DNA from: Bradyrhizobium zhengyangense
GTDB taxonomy: Bacteria; Pseudomonadota; Alphaproteobacteria; Rhizobiales; Xanthobacteraceae
DNA length: 64,000 bases
Direction of reading: 5' to 3'
Assembly (NCBI RefSeq): GCF_022012435.1
Contig: NZ_JAKLUA010000013.1
Coordinates: 124,001 to 188,000 of the forward strand
Below, in pieces: positions 50,815-60,154 of this stretch (positions are counted from its first letter, which is position 1; every line of letters begins with the position of its first letter). The notes under the pieces are model-generated. The model did no database searches and had not been told where the DNA came from. It saw only the letters and a list, made by a program, of their open reading frames with translations. Made by a program: the position numbers and the translations under genes.

Positions 50815-51435
50815 TTATTGGGGAAGCGGGGCAGGAGCGAACGGATCGGCGATATCCGTCTGCCATTCACCGGTCATCAAGGTGCTGGCTTTGGCGGCCG
50901 GCTTATCGTTTGATGGCGGCCTTGCATCTCCGGCCGGCTGGGAAGCGACCGAGCTCGAGCTGAATTCTACTGCCTCCAACTCCGATGCGTAGCCGGAACT
51001 CACGGCAGAGTCCGCCAACTTCTGCACGAAGTTGCTGATCTTCTGCGCAGTTTCAGGCTTACGGGTGAGACAGATCAGCTGTGCCCGGCGCAAGGCCGCG
51101 CCGATCGCGTTGCGATCCTCGTTGGCCGACAGGCTGACGAAGTCCCGCACTGCAGGAAGAATGGAGATGTCGGTCGCGATATATGCAGTGAGGCGGCCGG
51201 TGAGCTTGCTTCGATCATTGCGGACCTCGCGCATCAGAGATGCGGGCTCCACCTGAAAACCTTGGAGGGCTGCGGTAGGCACGCGGTCCGCCAGATCGAC
51301 ACATTGAGCGTCGCACGGGTTGGCGAAGCACGCAGCGATCAGTAGCGTCGACGCAATCGCCAGACCGAAACAGGCTGCGCCGCGATCCGCAGACCGTCGT
51401 CGTCGAGGCAAGACCAAACCATTCTTCACGTTCAT
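50815..51435 (-). CDS. Secreted or lipoprotein partner of the chain-length protein
   Basis: A 206-residue exported protein. The N-terminus has basic residues then a hydrophobic core LAIASTLLIAAC, which fits a lipobox (IAAC), although a signal peptidase I site at CDA-Q is also possible. The mature part is helical with four further cysteines, and it ends in a Pro/Ser/Ala-rich tail. I recognise no family. It precedes the Wzc-like gene by 15 bases, so an envelope role in polymer export is likely but unproven. Confidence 0.6.
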   Translation of the reverse strand: MNVKNGLVLPRRRRSADRGAACFGLAIASTLLIAACFANPCDAQCVDLADRVPTAALQGFQVEPASLMREVRNDRSKLTGRLTAYIATDISILPAVRDFVSLSANEDRNAIGAALRRAQLICLTRKPETAQKISNFVQKLADSAVSSGYASELEAVEFSSSSVASQPAGDARPPSNDKPAAKASTLMTGEWQTDIADPFAPAPLPQ

Positions 51436-51759
51436 TCAAACCGTCGCAGGGCTTCGCTCAAACCAGTGTCGCGCTTAACTATGTCAAATTCTTGTGCAGT
51501 GCAAAATATAGTCTGAAACCACAGAAATTTCGCAACGAATTTAGTAGGGCGCGAGTGCGGCATTGTGCACAAACATAACGCAACGCCTGCGGCAAAATCT
51601 GAGCGTGTTGACGCATGTTAAGTCTGCTGTGTGTGATGAGGCCGCGGGTCGTCGATCGGTCAGAGCCAAAAGCTCGCAACCTTCGTAAAGCGCTTCTCGC
51701 CAAGTTCGTCCGGGATCGCCGATAGTCACCCAGACGGCAGTGCTTGGTTGCATCGAGAT
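51436..51759. other. Promoter region of the secreted-protein/kinase operon
   Basis: About 320 bases, AT-rich from 51436 to 51600, upstream of the operon. Small minus-strand ORFs in the left and middle lack convincing starts. I see no operator. Confidence 0.4.
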
Positions 51760-52182
51760 TCACTCACAGCCCAGCGCGTTTCCAGGGGCAGCGCTCGATG
51801 AAAAATTGTCTAGCACCAGGTCGCCATCCGAAAGCCGCGCAACCGACACACGATGACCCCATCGGCCTTCGATCCGCACAACTGCAAGACGCAGGGCGGC
51901 TTGCGGCCATCCCATCGCGATCAATGGGTGTCGATTGGTGACGGCATAGTCGTCGCGGTGAGGAACCGTCCATTTTGCGGCGATCGGATTCATCGGCTCG
52001 CGCATCGGTGCGACGGCTTGTTTGACCGACGTGATCACTTGCCGAGCATTGCCATCGCCGCGGCCCGGATCGAGCAGCACAATCCAGATGCAGATCCACA
52101 CCGTCTCGGCGGAACCGAAGCGGAGCGGGGCCAACGCGAACACGCCGATCGCCGCAATCCGCGAAATACAGTGCAACATCAA
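51760..52182 (-). pseudogene. Transglutaminase-like cysteine peptidase with lost catalytic Cys
   Basis: A 140-residue ORF whose second half matches bacterial transglutaminase-like cysteine peptidases (HRDDYAVTNRHPLIAMGWPQ, ALRLAVVRIEGRWGH, LSDGDLVLDNFS). The family's active-site motif is GDC(D/E)DYA; here Cys is replaced by Arg (CGC for TGC, a one-base change). His and the Asp-Asn pair are still present. The front part and the end are shortened relative to the family. I call it a pseudogene or a non-catalytic relative. Confidence 0.6.
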
Positions 52183-52548
52183 CTCCTAAAGAGTCGTGGG
52201 GCAACTCCGCAATACAGTTTCTGACATCTCGATGTCCTTTTGCCACATTCGTGCCGGATGCATAGGCTAGTTGCGCTGCTTCGCGAACATGCAGGGTGCA
52301 CAACGTCAGGGCCCCGGGCATCTTGACAAGCCGGCTACGTCGCAGACGGCGCGCTGCTCCTGGTCGGGGCAAGCGATCTCGTCTCTTCTCCATCGCTGAC
52401 GGGCACGTTGCCTGCGGCAAATGAGCCGTCGTGCTGCCTCTTGCGAGGTGCACGACTGTCCAATCGAAATGCATGCGACGGATGCCGGGCGAACATTGTA
52501 TTCGCGTCGAATGCTCAGTAGAGATGTTGCACTGCAAAGTGCAAGGAA
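52183..52548. other. Intergenic region before the acyltransferase/polymerase genes
   Basis: About 365 bases with no supported gene. It must contain the promoter for the plus-strand run 52549-57373, but no clear box or hairpin was found. Confidence 0.4.
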
Positions 52549-53775
52549 ATGGCCGTGACGGTGCCTGCTCATCGCGAGAAAGCGCATGTCCTTACGCTGG
52601 ACAGCATTCGAGGAATCGCAGCGGTCACCGTGGTCATTCACCATGTGATCTTGATGCCGACCTTCCTTGCGGCATTTCCGAACCACGCCTGGATCGACTG
52701 TGCGTTCTTCCGCAGCGGCGGATTTCTGGTCGACCTGTTCTTTGTGCTCAGCGGCATGGTGATGTCGCTCAGCTACTTACAAACCGATTTCGGGCGCTTC
52801 TCGCTGCGCGACTTCATGGTTCGACGGTTCGCGCGGGTCTATCCGCTGCATATTGTTATGCTTCTCGTGCTGTTGCTGTTTCGTCTGGTGCGCATCGGGC
52901 TCGGACTAGCGGTGGCGGGTGCCGTCGTCAGCAGCCCCGCGGCGTTTGAAGTCAACAACGGCTATTCGTTTTTTCTGAACATCTTCCTGCTGCATTCGCT
53001 CGGCTTCGTTCAGTACCTGAACTGGAATGCGCCGAGCTGGAGTATTAGCGTCGAATTCTACACCTATCTGGTGTTCGGCCTGTTGCTGCTGGCGGCGCAG
53101 CGGCTCAATTCACTCGCCTGGTTCTACTTCGCCGCCGCCACTTTGGCGATCGGCAGCTGGTTTGTGCTCACAACCGTGGTCGCGACACCTCAGCTGGACG
53201 TCCAGTTCGATTGGGGTCTGCTACGCTGTTTCACCAGCTTCTTTCTCGGCGTGCTCACCGTAAGAGCGGTCAGGGCGCTGCCGCGCGACATCAGTCCTGC
53301 TTTGCAGGGCGCCGTCCAGTTTGCAGTCGTGGCTGCGGCCGTGACTCATGTGTCCCTGACTGAAGCCTATCCGTGGATCAGCTATCTCGCGCCCGTGACC
53401 TTTGCCGTGCTGCTTGGCTCGCTATTGGCGTTTCCAGGCGCCGCTCTCGTTCCCGCCATGCTCACGATCAAACCGCTGTTATGGCTCGGTCAGCGGTCAT
53501 ACTCGATCTACATGGTCCACGCTTTCGTCGTGCTGCTCGCCGAGTATTTCGTGAAAGCTCTAGGTGCGCGTCCGATCGCTGCACTCGATTCCATCTGTCC
53601 AGGCCTGGCCACGACGTTGAATGTCACCATCGTGGTTGCCGCCGTTCTCGTGCTTTCAAACTTAACTTACCGGTATGTTGAGCTTCCGGGCGGCCGCGTC
53701 CTTCGGCGTGCCGTCGGCAGGACTCCAGGCTTTTCTTCGTCACAGGCCGCGCCCTCTGCGCGACCTTCCAACTAG
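52549..53775 (+). CDS. Membrane acyltransferase 3 (OafA-like), copy 1
   Basis: A 408-residue integral membrane protein with about ten helices. It opens with the family signature LDSIRGIAAVTVVIHHV (catalytic His pair) and has FFVLSGMVMS, RRFARVYPLH and NAPSWSISVEFYTYL. Such enzymes put acetyl or other acyl groups on surface polysaccharides. It is the first of five in this stretch. The polymerase gene follows after 14 bases. Confidence 0.88.
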   Translation: MAVTVPAHREKAHVLTLDSIRGIAAVTVVIHHVILMPTFLAAFPNHAWIDCAFFRSGGFLVDLFFVLSGMVMSLSYLQTDFGRFSLRDFMVRRFARVYPLHIVMLLVLLLFRLVRIGLGLAVAGAVVSSPAAFEVNNGYSFFLNIFLLHSLGFVQYLNWNAPSWSISVEFYTYLVFGLLLLAAQRLNSLAWFYFAAATLAIGSWFVLTTVVATPQLDVQFDWGLLRCFTSFFLGVLTVRAVRALPRDISPALQGAVQFAVVAAAVTHVSLTEAYPWISYLAPVTFAVLLGSLLAFPGAALVPAMLTIKPLLWLGQRSYSIYMVHAFVVLLAEYFVKALGARPIAALDSICPGLATTLNVTIVVAAVLVLSNLTYRYVELPGGRVLRRAVGRTPGFSSSQAAPSARPSN

Positions 53776-53789
53776 GGGTTTTGGTCCGT

Positions 53790-55151
53790 ATGGTTGGTCT
53801 CCGGCGCGCTATGCTTCCGGCCTTCGGCTTCAATTTCGAAGCCATCGCGCTCACCGCGTACATCTTCCGCGACGCGTTCGGAGGCGTCGTACGATACTAC
53901 ATCACGATCTTGCACGTCGGAGCGCTATGGTTCGTGCCGGACGTGATCGCGATGTTCTGCATCTTCTTGTTCGTGAACCGCTGCATCATCAGAAATCGAA
54001 GTGTTCTGGCGATTCTGGTCCTGCTCCAGATCATCCTGTCACTCGGCATCGGCTACTTCTTCCTGGGGACCGTGAACGCCTTGTCGTCGTCGTTTAAGAT
54101 GATACTTCCTGTTTTCGTCGGCTTCTCGTTCTGCGATGCCGATCTATCATCGTACAGGAAGCTGCTCGCCATCTTCACGGGCGTGTTCTACGCATCGGTC
54201 TTCGGGGTGATCCTGTCCAAGTACTGGACGATGCCCTGGACCGGCTTCAAATATGAATCGTTTGGCGCCGTTCGCGAGGCGGGCCGTCTTTGGTGGGCGG
54301 CCGCGGAGGTCCGGCTATCCGGCTTCGCGTCCGACAATACGATGGCGGGCTTCTTTATCTTGACTTGCTTCGTTACGACGTCCATCCGGCGAAGCACTCT
54401 TTGGTGCTTGGCTTGCGGGTCCGTCGCGATCTACGCAATCAAATTGACCACGAGCAAGACGACGATGCTGGTGCTCGCCTTTTATCTCATCGTACTCTTG
54501 ATCGTACGGATGCTACCTGAGCGAATGAAGTTTTCGGCGGTCCGGACACTCGCGCTATGGTCATTTGCCGCGATCCTTGCGCCGGCGACCCTCATCTTGC
54601 TTGCGTCGGGCACTGCGGTTGGCAATAAGAGCCTGCTGTTCAGCATCATGGATCGAATTAACAACAGTTGGCAGTTGCCGTTCGTTTATTTGAGCGACCT
54701 GATGCCGATCGGTTACATCACTGGTTGCGGTCTAGGGTGCTTCAATTATCCGCAGCAATTGTTTTCGAATCTCGCATCTTATTGGGTGCCGGTGGACAAT
54801 TTCTATATCGGAACTTACCTGATGTTCGGATTTCCGTTCGTGATCTTCATGTGGATTGTATTTCGTTCTACGTTCTTTGTTACGGACATCTACAAGCTGT
54901 CGCTGATCTTTACCGTCAATCTCTTCACGATCACCGTGCTGAACTATGGTCCTGCAACCGGGCTGCTGATGATTGCTCTCAGCTTTAGCGAGGTCTTCTC
55001 GCGACGTGTCTCCGTCGCGCTTCAAGAGCCCTCGCGGCGCCCGGGCGCGCGGCGCACGCAGCTGTCGAATGAAGGCCCAAGTCTTGGTCCAAGTCTTGGT
55101 CCAAGTCTTGGGCCAAGTCTTGGACCAAATCTGCCGCGACCGGCATCGTGA
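53790..55151 (+). CDS. Wzy-like polysaccharide polymerase
   Basis: A 453-residue protein with about ten membrane segments and the O-antigen polymerase/ligase pattern: SGFASDNTMAGFFIL, then a large loop region before GYITGCGLGCFNYPQQ, and VDNFYIGTYLMFGFP. It probably joins repeat units in the periplasm. The C-terminal cytoplasmic tail contains a GPSLGPSLGPSLGP repeat (see the DNA repeat feature). The ATG at 53790 was preferred over the TTG at 53781. The polymerase assignment rests on topology and context. Confidence 0.7.
   Translation: MVGLRRAMLPAFGFNFEAIALTAYIFRDAFGGVVRYYITILHVGALWFVPDVIAMFCIFLFVNRCIIRNRSVLAILVLLQIILSLGIGYFFLGTVNALSSSFKMILPVFVGFSFCDADLSSYRKLLAIFTGVFYASVFGVILSKYWTMPWTGFKYESFGAVREAGRLWWAAAEVRLSGFASDNTMAGFFILTCFVTTSIRRSTLWCLACGSVAIYAIKLTTSKTTMLVLAFYLIVLLIVRMLPERMKFSAVRTLALWSFAAILAPATLILLASGTAVGNKSLLFSIMDRINNSWQLPFVYLSDLMPIGYITGCGLGCFNYPQQLFSNLASYWVPVDNFYIGTYLMFGFPFVIFMWIVFRSTFFVTDIYKLSLIFTVNLFTITVLNYGPATGLLMIALSFSEVFSRRVSVALQEPSRRPGARRTQLSNEGPSLGPSLGPSLGPSLGPNLPRPAS
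55074..55133. repeat. Five tandem 12-bp palindromic repeats
   Basis: Consensus GGTCCAAGTCTT, five units with a few changes, in the 3' end of the polymerase gene. Each unit junction contains CCAAGTCTTGG, an 11-bp dyad, so the array can form stacked hairpins. In the coding frame it gives SLGP repeats. Change in copy number by multiples of 12 would keep the frame. Confidence 0.85.
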
Positions 55152-55169
55152 GCCTGACCGGCAAAGGGA

Positions 55170-56282
55170 ATGAAGATGCACAAACGATTGGCCTTCGTTG
55201 ATACGCTTCGCGGCATCGCGGTGCTGTCGGTGGTGCTCCAGCACACACTGGAGCAGATCGTGCTCAATCAGCCGACCGGGACGTACTTTTGGGCATTTCA
55301 CTATGCGCTCGGAGAGTATTTCAACTTCGGCCGCTTTGGAGTGGTGCTGTTCTTCTTTGTCAGCGGCTTCGTGATTCCCTACAGCTTTCCGAACAGCGCC
55401 GCTCCCGTTCGAGACTTCGCCATCAGTCGCTTCTTCCGCCTTTATCCGGCGTACTGGCTCTCGATCGTCGTCCTGCTGGTGCTCTCCCCGGCCATCGAGG
55501 GTAAAACATTTCTGTCCTCGCACGTCCTGGCCAACATGACCATGTTTCAGATGTTCATGGGCATTCCCAACATCAGGATCGCCTATTGGACGCTGACGGT
55601 GGAGCTGATCTTCTACGTCAGCTGCATTTGCCTGTTCGCGACTGGCTTTCTTACACGCCGCCTGACTGCGCTTCAGATCGTCATCGCAACCTGCGTCATC
55701 GGCATCGTCGCTTTCCCGGTGGTCAAAAGTCACGCCGTGTGGGGTGTGCTCGAGCTTGCGCTCGATCTGACGGCGATGTTCTTCGGGAAGGTGATCCGCG
55801 ACACCGTCATGGAAGGCAAGCTCAACTGGCGCCACGTCGGGATCTGCGCCCTTCTTTATGTGATCTTCGCGGCCGGCGTGACCTACAGGCGTTACGGTAT
55901 CGACTACCAGGAGAACTTCTTCTGCGCTTACGGAATGGGCGCGGCCTACATTGTGGCAGCCTTTGTGTTCATCGGCTTCGCCGCCTTTGGCGAGAAGGCC
56001 GCCTGGCGCTTCATGTCCTTCGTCGGAATGATCAGTTATTCGATCTACCTGATGGGGTCGTTCGCGATGATCGTGATCTTCTACTATTCCGGCGCGGGCA
56101 GCGGCCCGGTGCAGTGGCTCCTCTTTACGGTCGCCGTGATCGCAGCCTCGATTCTCGTCAGCTGGCTGACCTATCTGGCGGTCGAAAAACCCTCCATCAG
56201 ATTCGGGCAGCGGTTCCGGTCCCCACGCGCCTTTGCTTCGGTTTCGCTCCAGTCTCCCCTGCGTAGCCAGGTGGCAGAGTGA
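55170..56282 (+). CDS. Membrane acyltransferase 3, copy 2
   Basis: A 370-residue membrane acyltransferase with the family start FVDTLRGIAVLSVVLQHT, FFFVSGFVIP, SRFFRLYPAYW and RIAYWTLTVELIFYV. It lies 18 bases after the polymerase and overlaps the next acyltransferase by 4 bases. The acyl group and target sugar cannot be read from sequence. Confidence 0.88.
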   Translation: MKMHKRLAFVDTLRGIAVLSVVLQHTLEQIVLNQPTGTYFWAFHYALGEYFNFGRFGVVLFFFVSGFVIPYSFPNSAAPVRDFAISRFFRLYPAYWLSIVVLLVLSPAIEGKTFLSSHVLANMTMFQMFMGIPNIRIAYWTLTVELIFYVSCICLFATGFLTRRLTALQIVIATCVIGIVAFPVVKSHAVWGVLELALDLTAMFFGKVIRDTVMEGKLNWRHVGICALLYVIFAAGVTYRRYGIDYQENFFCAYGMGAAYIVAAFVFIGFAAFGEKAAWRFMSFVGMISYSIYLMGSFAMIVIFYYSGAGSGPVQWLLFTVAVIAASILVSWLTYLAVEKPSIRFGQRFRSPRAFASVSLQSPLRSQVAE

Positions 56283-57373
56283 CGGCGCCAACGCACTCGT
56301 CTTTCGCCGAGGTCGGGGGCGGTTTCGTACCGTCCATCCAGGGCCTTCGTGGCGTCGCCGCGATGAGCGTCCTGATCGATCATTTTTGCGACATGCCGAA
56401 GGGGGGCGTCTACGACATCCCCGCTCCCGGCTTTTTGCCGCCAATCTGGCCGTGGCTGCAATCGGTGATCAACTCCGGTGGGCACGGTGTCGAGCTGTTT
56501 TTCATGATCAGCGGTTTTCTGATCCCCGCGAGCCTGGTGCGGCACGGATCGATCGGAAAGTTCATGTACGATCGCCTCCTGCGCATCATGCCGGTCTTCG
56601 TCGTGCTGCACCTGGCGCTGTTCGTGGTCGGCCCGATCGTCGGATACAAGTTCTTCCGGGGGATCGATCTGCCGACCTACCTCCAGGTGTTCTTTGCCAA
56701 TTTATTCTTTGTCCAGGACGCGCTCGGGTTTCCGATCGCGCAGCAGAACGCCTGGACGTTGACCTACGAATGGGCTTTCTACATCCTGTTCGCAACCTGC
56801 TTCGGTGCGGTCGTGCGGCTGAAGAGCTGGTGGCTTGCGGCGCCACTGATCCTCCTCGGATTGCTCTGTATCCTGCGCTGGCCGATCACGGCTTTTTTCG
56901 TCGTCGGCATGCTGTTCAGCGCGAGCAATCTGCGCTTTCGGATGACGGGCGTCGTGGGCGTTGTTGCGGGGCTCGCCTGCTTTGCCGCCATGTATGTCGC
57001 GCTCGATGTCCTGCATCCGTTCGCAGCGCTGCTTCCGGGTTTTCTCCTGTTCGGAATGGTGCTGGCGACGGGATCGGGGATGTCGGGCCTGTTGAGGCTG
57101 TCCCCGCTGCAATATCTCGGCAAGATCAGCTACAGCCTCTATCTCGTTCACCCCTTCGTGCTGTTCCCGCTGCAGGTCATCGGGTTGAAGCTGGTCGATC
57201 GCGGCGTCGATCGCTGGCTGCTGTGGAGCGGATTCGTGATCTTCGGCCTTGCGCTCGCCCTGATTGCGAGCGCGCTCAGCTACGAGATCATCGAGGTTCG
57301 CCTGCGCCGGTTCGTCGACGGGACGCTCAGGCACATCTTTGTGCGGAAAATGGCGCAAAGCCCGGCGGCTTGA
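56279..57373 (+). CDS. Membrane acyltransferase 3, copy 3
   Basis: A 364-residue relative starting at GTG 56279, with a 4-base overlap with the previous gene. Signatures are IQGLRGVAAMSVLIDHF, ELFFMISGFLIP, DRLLRIMPVFV, NAWTLTYEWAFYILF and a final ISYSLYLVHPFV. It is convergent with the next acyltransferase, 7 bases away. Confidence 0.88.
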   Translation: MTAPTHSSFAEVGGGFVPSIQGLRGVAAMSVLIDHFCDMPKGGVYDIPAPGFLPPIWPWLQSVINSGGHGVELFFMISGFLIPASLVRHGSIGKFMYDRLLRIMPVFVVLHLALFVVGPIVGYKFFRGIDLPTYLQVFFANLFFVQDALGFPIAQQNAWTLTYEWAFYILFATCFGAVVRLKSWWLAAPLILLGLLCILRWPITAFFVVGMLFSASNLRFRMTGVVGVVAGLACFAAMYVALDVLHPFAALLPGFLLFGMVLATGSGMSGLLRLSPLQYLGKISYSLYLVHPFVLFPLQVIGLKLVDRGVDRWLLWSGFVIFGLALALIASALSYEIIEVRLRRFVDGTLRHIFVRKMAQSPAA

Positions 57374-57380
57374 TCGGCGC

Positions 57381-58745
57381 TCAAGCCGGCCGTTGATAGA
57401 ACCGTCGCAGGCGCAGCGCCGGTTTTTCGATCACGTTCCAGGAGAATGACGCAAATCCGAGCGTCAGCACCGCGACGATCGGTAGGATCACCGCCAGCGA
57501 AAGCCGGTGGTCCGGCCCCAGAACGCGCTGGGAGATGTCGATCGTCGCCTGGGTGATGGGAAAGCCGTAGAGATAGATGCCGTAGGAGAGGTCCTGGCGA
57601 AACAGGCGATCGAATGCCTTGAAGCTCTGCATGCCGACATAGACCGTGCAGTAGGTCAGGAAGATGCCGGCGAGCGGCAGCAGCACGTTGAGCCACATGA
57701 TTCCCGCGTAGCAGGCGGCGGAGATCGCAAAGATCGCCCAGTGGATCGGTACGTATCTGGCGTTCAGGCGGAACACCATGCCGAAGAAGAACATGAAAAC
57801 CAGATACCAGCCGGCCAGCCTGGTAGAATCGGATCGGACGCTGAAGGTCGCGGGATCGATGAAATAGGCGAGGAGCTCCGCTACTAGCGCGGCGCCGACC
57901 AGAAGCGTGATCCAGCGGACCTTGCGTGTCTCGCTCGAGATCATGTGCGCCAACAGCAGCGCGAAGGCGAAGACGTAGCACCAGAGCTCCCAGGGCAGGG
58001 TCCAGAGATTGGCGTTGACCATCTCCGGCCACGGATTGTGCAGGAACAGGCCCGGCAGTTCGAAGGTAACATGACCGACGATGTTGCCGAAGTAGCGGTA
58101 GAACTGGTACTCCGATAGGTATTGCGACAGCGGCAATTGCGTCAGCAGCGGTCCGACCAAGAGCGCGCAGAGCGTCACCTCGACGCTGAGCGCCGGGACG
58201 ATCCGCAGCACGCGGTTGATGAAAAACGTCTTCAGATCCGGGTTCTTGATGGCGCTTCCGGTCACCAGGAAACCGCTCAGCGCGAAAAACATCCCGACGA
58301 GCGCAACCAGGCCCGGTCTGAGAAGCTCCTGGATGATCTCGGTGGCCTGCAGATGGCTGAAGGACAGCGCGGTCAATCCGCCCATCTTGTCAAACGCGGC
58401 TGCGGCTGGATCCTTCAGCACGAAAACCGCCATTCCCGGTTCATCGAGCTTCTTGATGAAGGCGGCGCCTGCGAACAGCCCGGCAACGGCCACACGACAA
58501 TGATGTGACAGAATAACCAATGACAGCAGGTGACGCATCATGTTGAAACCCGGTCCAAGCCCGTTGTTCTTGGCCAGAATAGTTTCCGCGGTCTCGTATC
58601 GCGCCAGGCCCGTCTGGATCGCGTCGGGCAGCTGCCGGAAGCGCGACGGAGCGGAGGGGCGCTCGCGGCCGACCGAGCCCGGCAACGAAACGGCCGCGAA
58701 CTCTGCCTCTCGATCCGTTTGCGACATCTTCGTACGGCCTTTCAT
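57381..58745 (-). CDS. Membrane acyltransferase 3, copy 4, with extended N-terminus
   Basis: A 454-residue member on the minus strand. The catalytic start is atypical: the His pair sits at LLSLVILSHHCRVA, about 85 residues in, after a soluble polar extension. Other signatures are FFALSGFLVTGS, NRVLRIVPALS and NLWTLPWELWCYV. The extension has no domain I recognise. It is transcribed towards copy 3. Confidence 0.85.
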   Translation of the reverse strand: MKGRTKMSQTDREAEFAAVSLPGSVGRERPSAPSRFRQLPDAIQTGLARYETAETILAKNNGLGPGFNMMRHLLSLVILSHHCRVAVAGLFAGAAFIKKLDEPGMAVFVLKDPAAAAFDKMGGLTALSFSHLQATEIIQELLRPGLVALVGMFFALSGFLVTGSAIKNPDLKTFFINRVLRIVPALSVEVTLCALLVGPLLTQLPLSQYLSEYQFYRYFGNIVGHVTFELPGLFLHNPWPEMVNANLWTLPWELWCYVFAFALLLAHMISSETRKVRWITLLVGAALVAELLAYFIDPATFSVRSDSTRLAGWYLVFMFFFGMVFRLNARYVPIHWAIFAISAACYAGIMWLNVLLPLAGIFLTYCTVYVGMQSFKAFDRLFRQDLSYGIYLYGFPITQATIDISQRVLGPDHRLSLAVILPIVAVLTLGFASFSWNVIEKPALRLRRFYQRPA

Positions 58746-58848
58746 GCGCCTGTCTGGACGGCATCACCGGATGCCACGGAGTTGAAGCCAATTCATGGCC
58801 GCGGCGGCCGCTGCCATAGCGTCGGATCGCGGTTTCCGCCCAGCGCGG

Positions 58849-59946
58849 CTATGCGACCACCGTGCGGCGCCCCAGCCTGCGGCAATAGCCGATGAGCGGC
58901 CGCTCGACATACCAATGGATCAGGATTCCGGCGAGTATCGAGCCGACCACGGCGAGAATCACGAAGAGAGCCGAGGGCAAGGGATTGTGCAGGCGGGCCG
59001 AGACCTGAATCAGCACGATCGCGGCCGCGGCGTGGGTGAGATAGATGGAATAGGAGGCATCACCCAGCAGCATGCCGAGCGAATGCAGCGGCCCCGGGCG
59101 CTCGGTCGAGGCGATGCCCAGCCAGACCACCAGCGTCGCGAAGAGGGTCCACCACAAGGCTCGAAGCCCGTTGTCTTCCGAAAGGGTCGCGCCGACAATG
59201 ACGGTCGCCAGGGTGGCGGCACCGATCGTAAGCAGGAAGGCTCCCGGATAGCGGCTGCGGACCAGGGGATGACCTTTCAGCCATAGCAGGCCCAGGGCAA
59301 AGCCCATGCCGAACTGGAGGTTGGGCATCATGATGTTGCCGTAACCGACCACTGTCGCGAGTGCGAGGCCCGTATTGTCGGAATGCAGCAGTTCCGGCCA
59401 CGCCAACAGACGCGCCGCCGCGTACCAAGCCAGCGGCGCAAGGAACCAGGCCACCAGCAGCGGCAGCAGCGGGCGCGGACGCAACATCGTCAAGGCGAAC
59501 AGGATGTAGAAGATGAACTCGTGCCTGAGCGTCCACACGACGTAGGGCCTCAGTTCCCCGATCGGCCACAGCACCATGGCCTTCAGTGCAAGCGTGGGGT
59601 CCGGTTTGGCCGTGCCGGCGAGCGACAACAGGTTGTAACCGATCACGCATACCCACATGAAGGGAATGATGCGCACGAAGCGTCTGAGAAAGAAATCTGC
59701 GCGCGCGCTGCGGGTCGGGCCGAATGAGACAATCGTGATGATGAAGCCGCTGATGACGAAGAAGATCGCGACGCCAAACAGGCCGGTTTCGGCGAGCAGG
59801 AACGGGCTCTCGCCATAGGAAGGCGGAAGGCTAACCAGCCAGTTGACATGCCAGATCACGACTAGAATTGCTGCAAACCCGCGCAGATATTGAATTCCTG
59901 GTACGATCCCGCCCGTGGGAGATCGCGCGCCCTCGATGTCCGTCAA
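58849..59946 (-). CDS. Membrane acyltransferase 3, copy 5
   Basis: A 365-residue member, starting at TTG 59946 with GAGG 5-6 bases upstream. Signatures are IQYLRGFAAILVVIWHV, GVAIFFVISGFIIT, RRFVRIIPFMW, VVWTLRHEFIFYIL and a final ASYSIYLTHAA. It is on the same strand as copy 4 and the giant glycosidase gene. Confidence 0.88.
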   Translation of the reverse strand: MTDIEGARSPTGGIVPGIQYLRGFAAILVVIWHVNWLVSLPPSYGESPFLLAETGLFGVAIFFVISGFIITIVSFGPTRSARADFFLRRFVRIIPFMWVCVIGYNLLSLAGTAKPDPTLALKAMVLWPIGELRPYVVWTLRHEFIFYILFALTMLRPRPLLPLLVAWFLAPLAWYAAARLLAWPELLHSDNTGLALATVVGYGNIMMPNLQFGMGFALGLLWLKGHPLVRSRYPGAFLLTIGAATLATVIVGATLSEDNGLRALWWTLFATLVVWLGIASTERPGPLHSLGMLLGDASYSIYLTHAAAAIVLIQVSARLHNPLPSALFVILAVVGSILAGILIHWYVERPLIGYCRRLGRRTVVA

Positions 59947-60154
59947 TGTCGCCTCAATGCCGCGCTGTTTCCCGATTCTACCGAACGCTTCGCCGAACGG
60001 TCAAATCAGAGTTTTTGGGCGCGATGATGGTGGTCGAGGCAAATGTTGTCGTGGCAGGGGACCGCGATGCGAGCGCGCGGCTTGTGCAGAAGGCACGGGC
60101 TCACGCTGATGCGTGCGGCGAAGCCGAGCTCCGCCGCACGCATTGGCAGGTCGG

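Noticed and set aside
51541..51753. 70-residue minus-strand ORF, MQPSTAVWVTIGDPGRTW onward
   Set aside because: The first half looks somewhat protein-like, but the rest does not, no ribosome site was found and no family fits.
54732..56444. 570-residue minus-strand ORF
   Set aside because: Antisense to the polymerase and acyltransferase genes, which have clear membrane topology and motifs.
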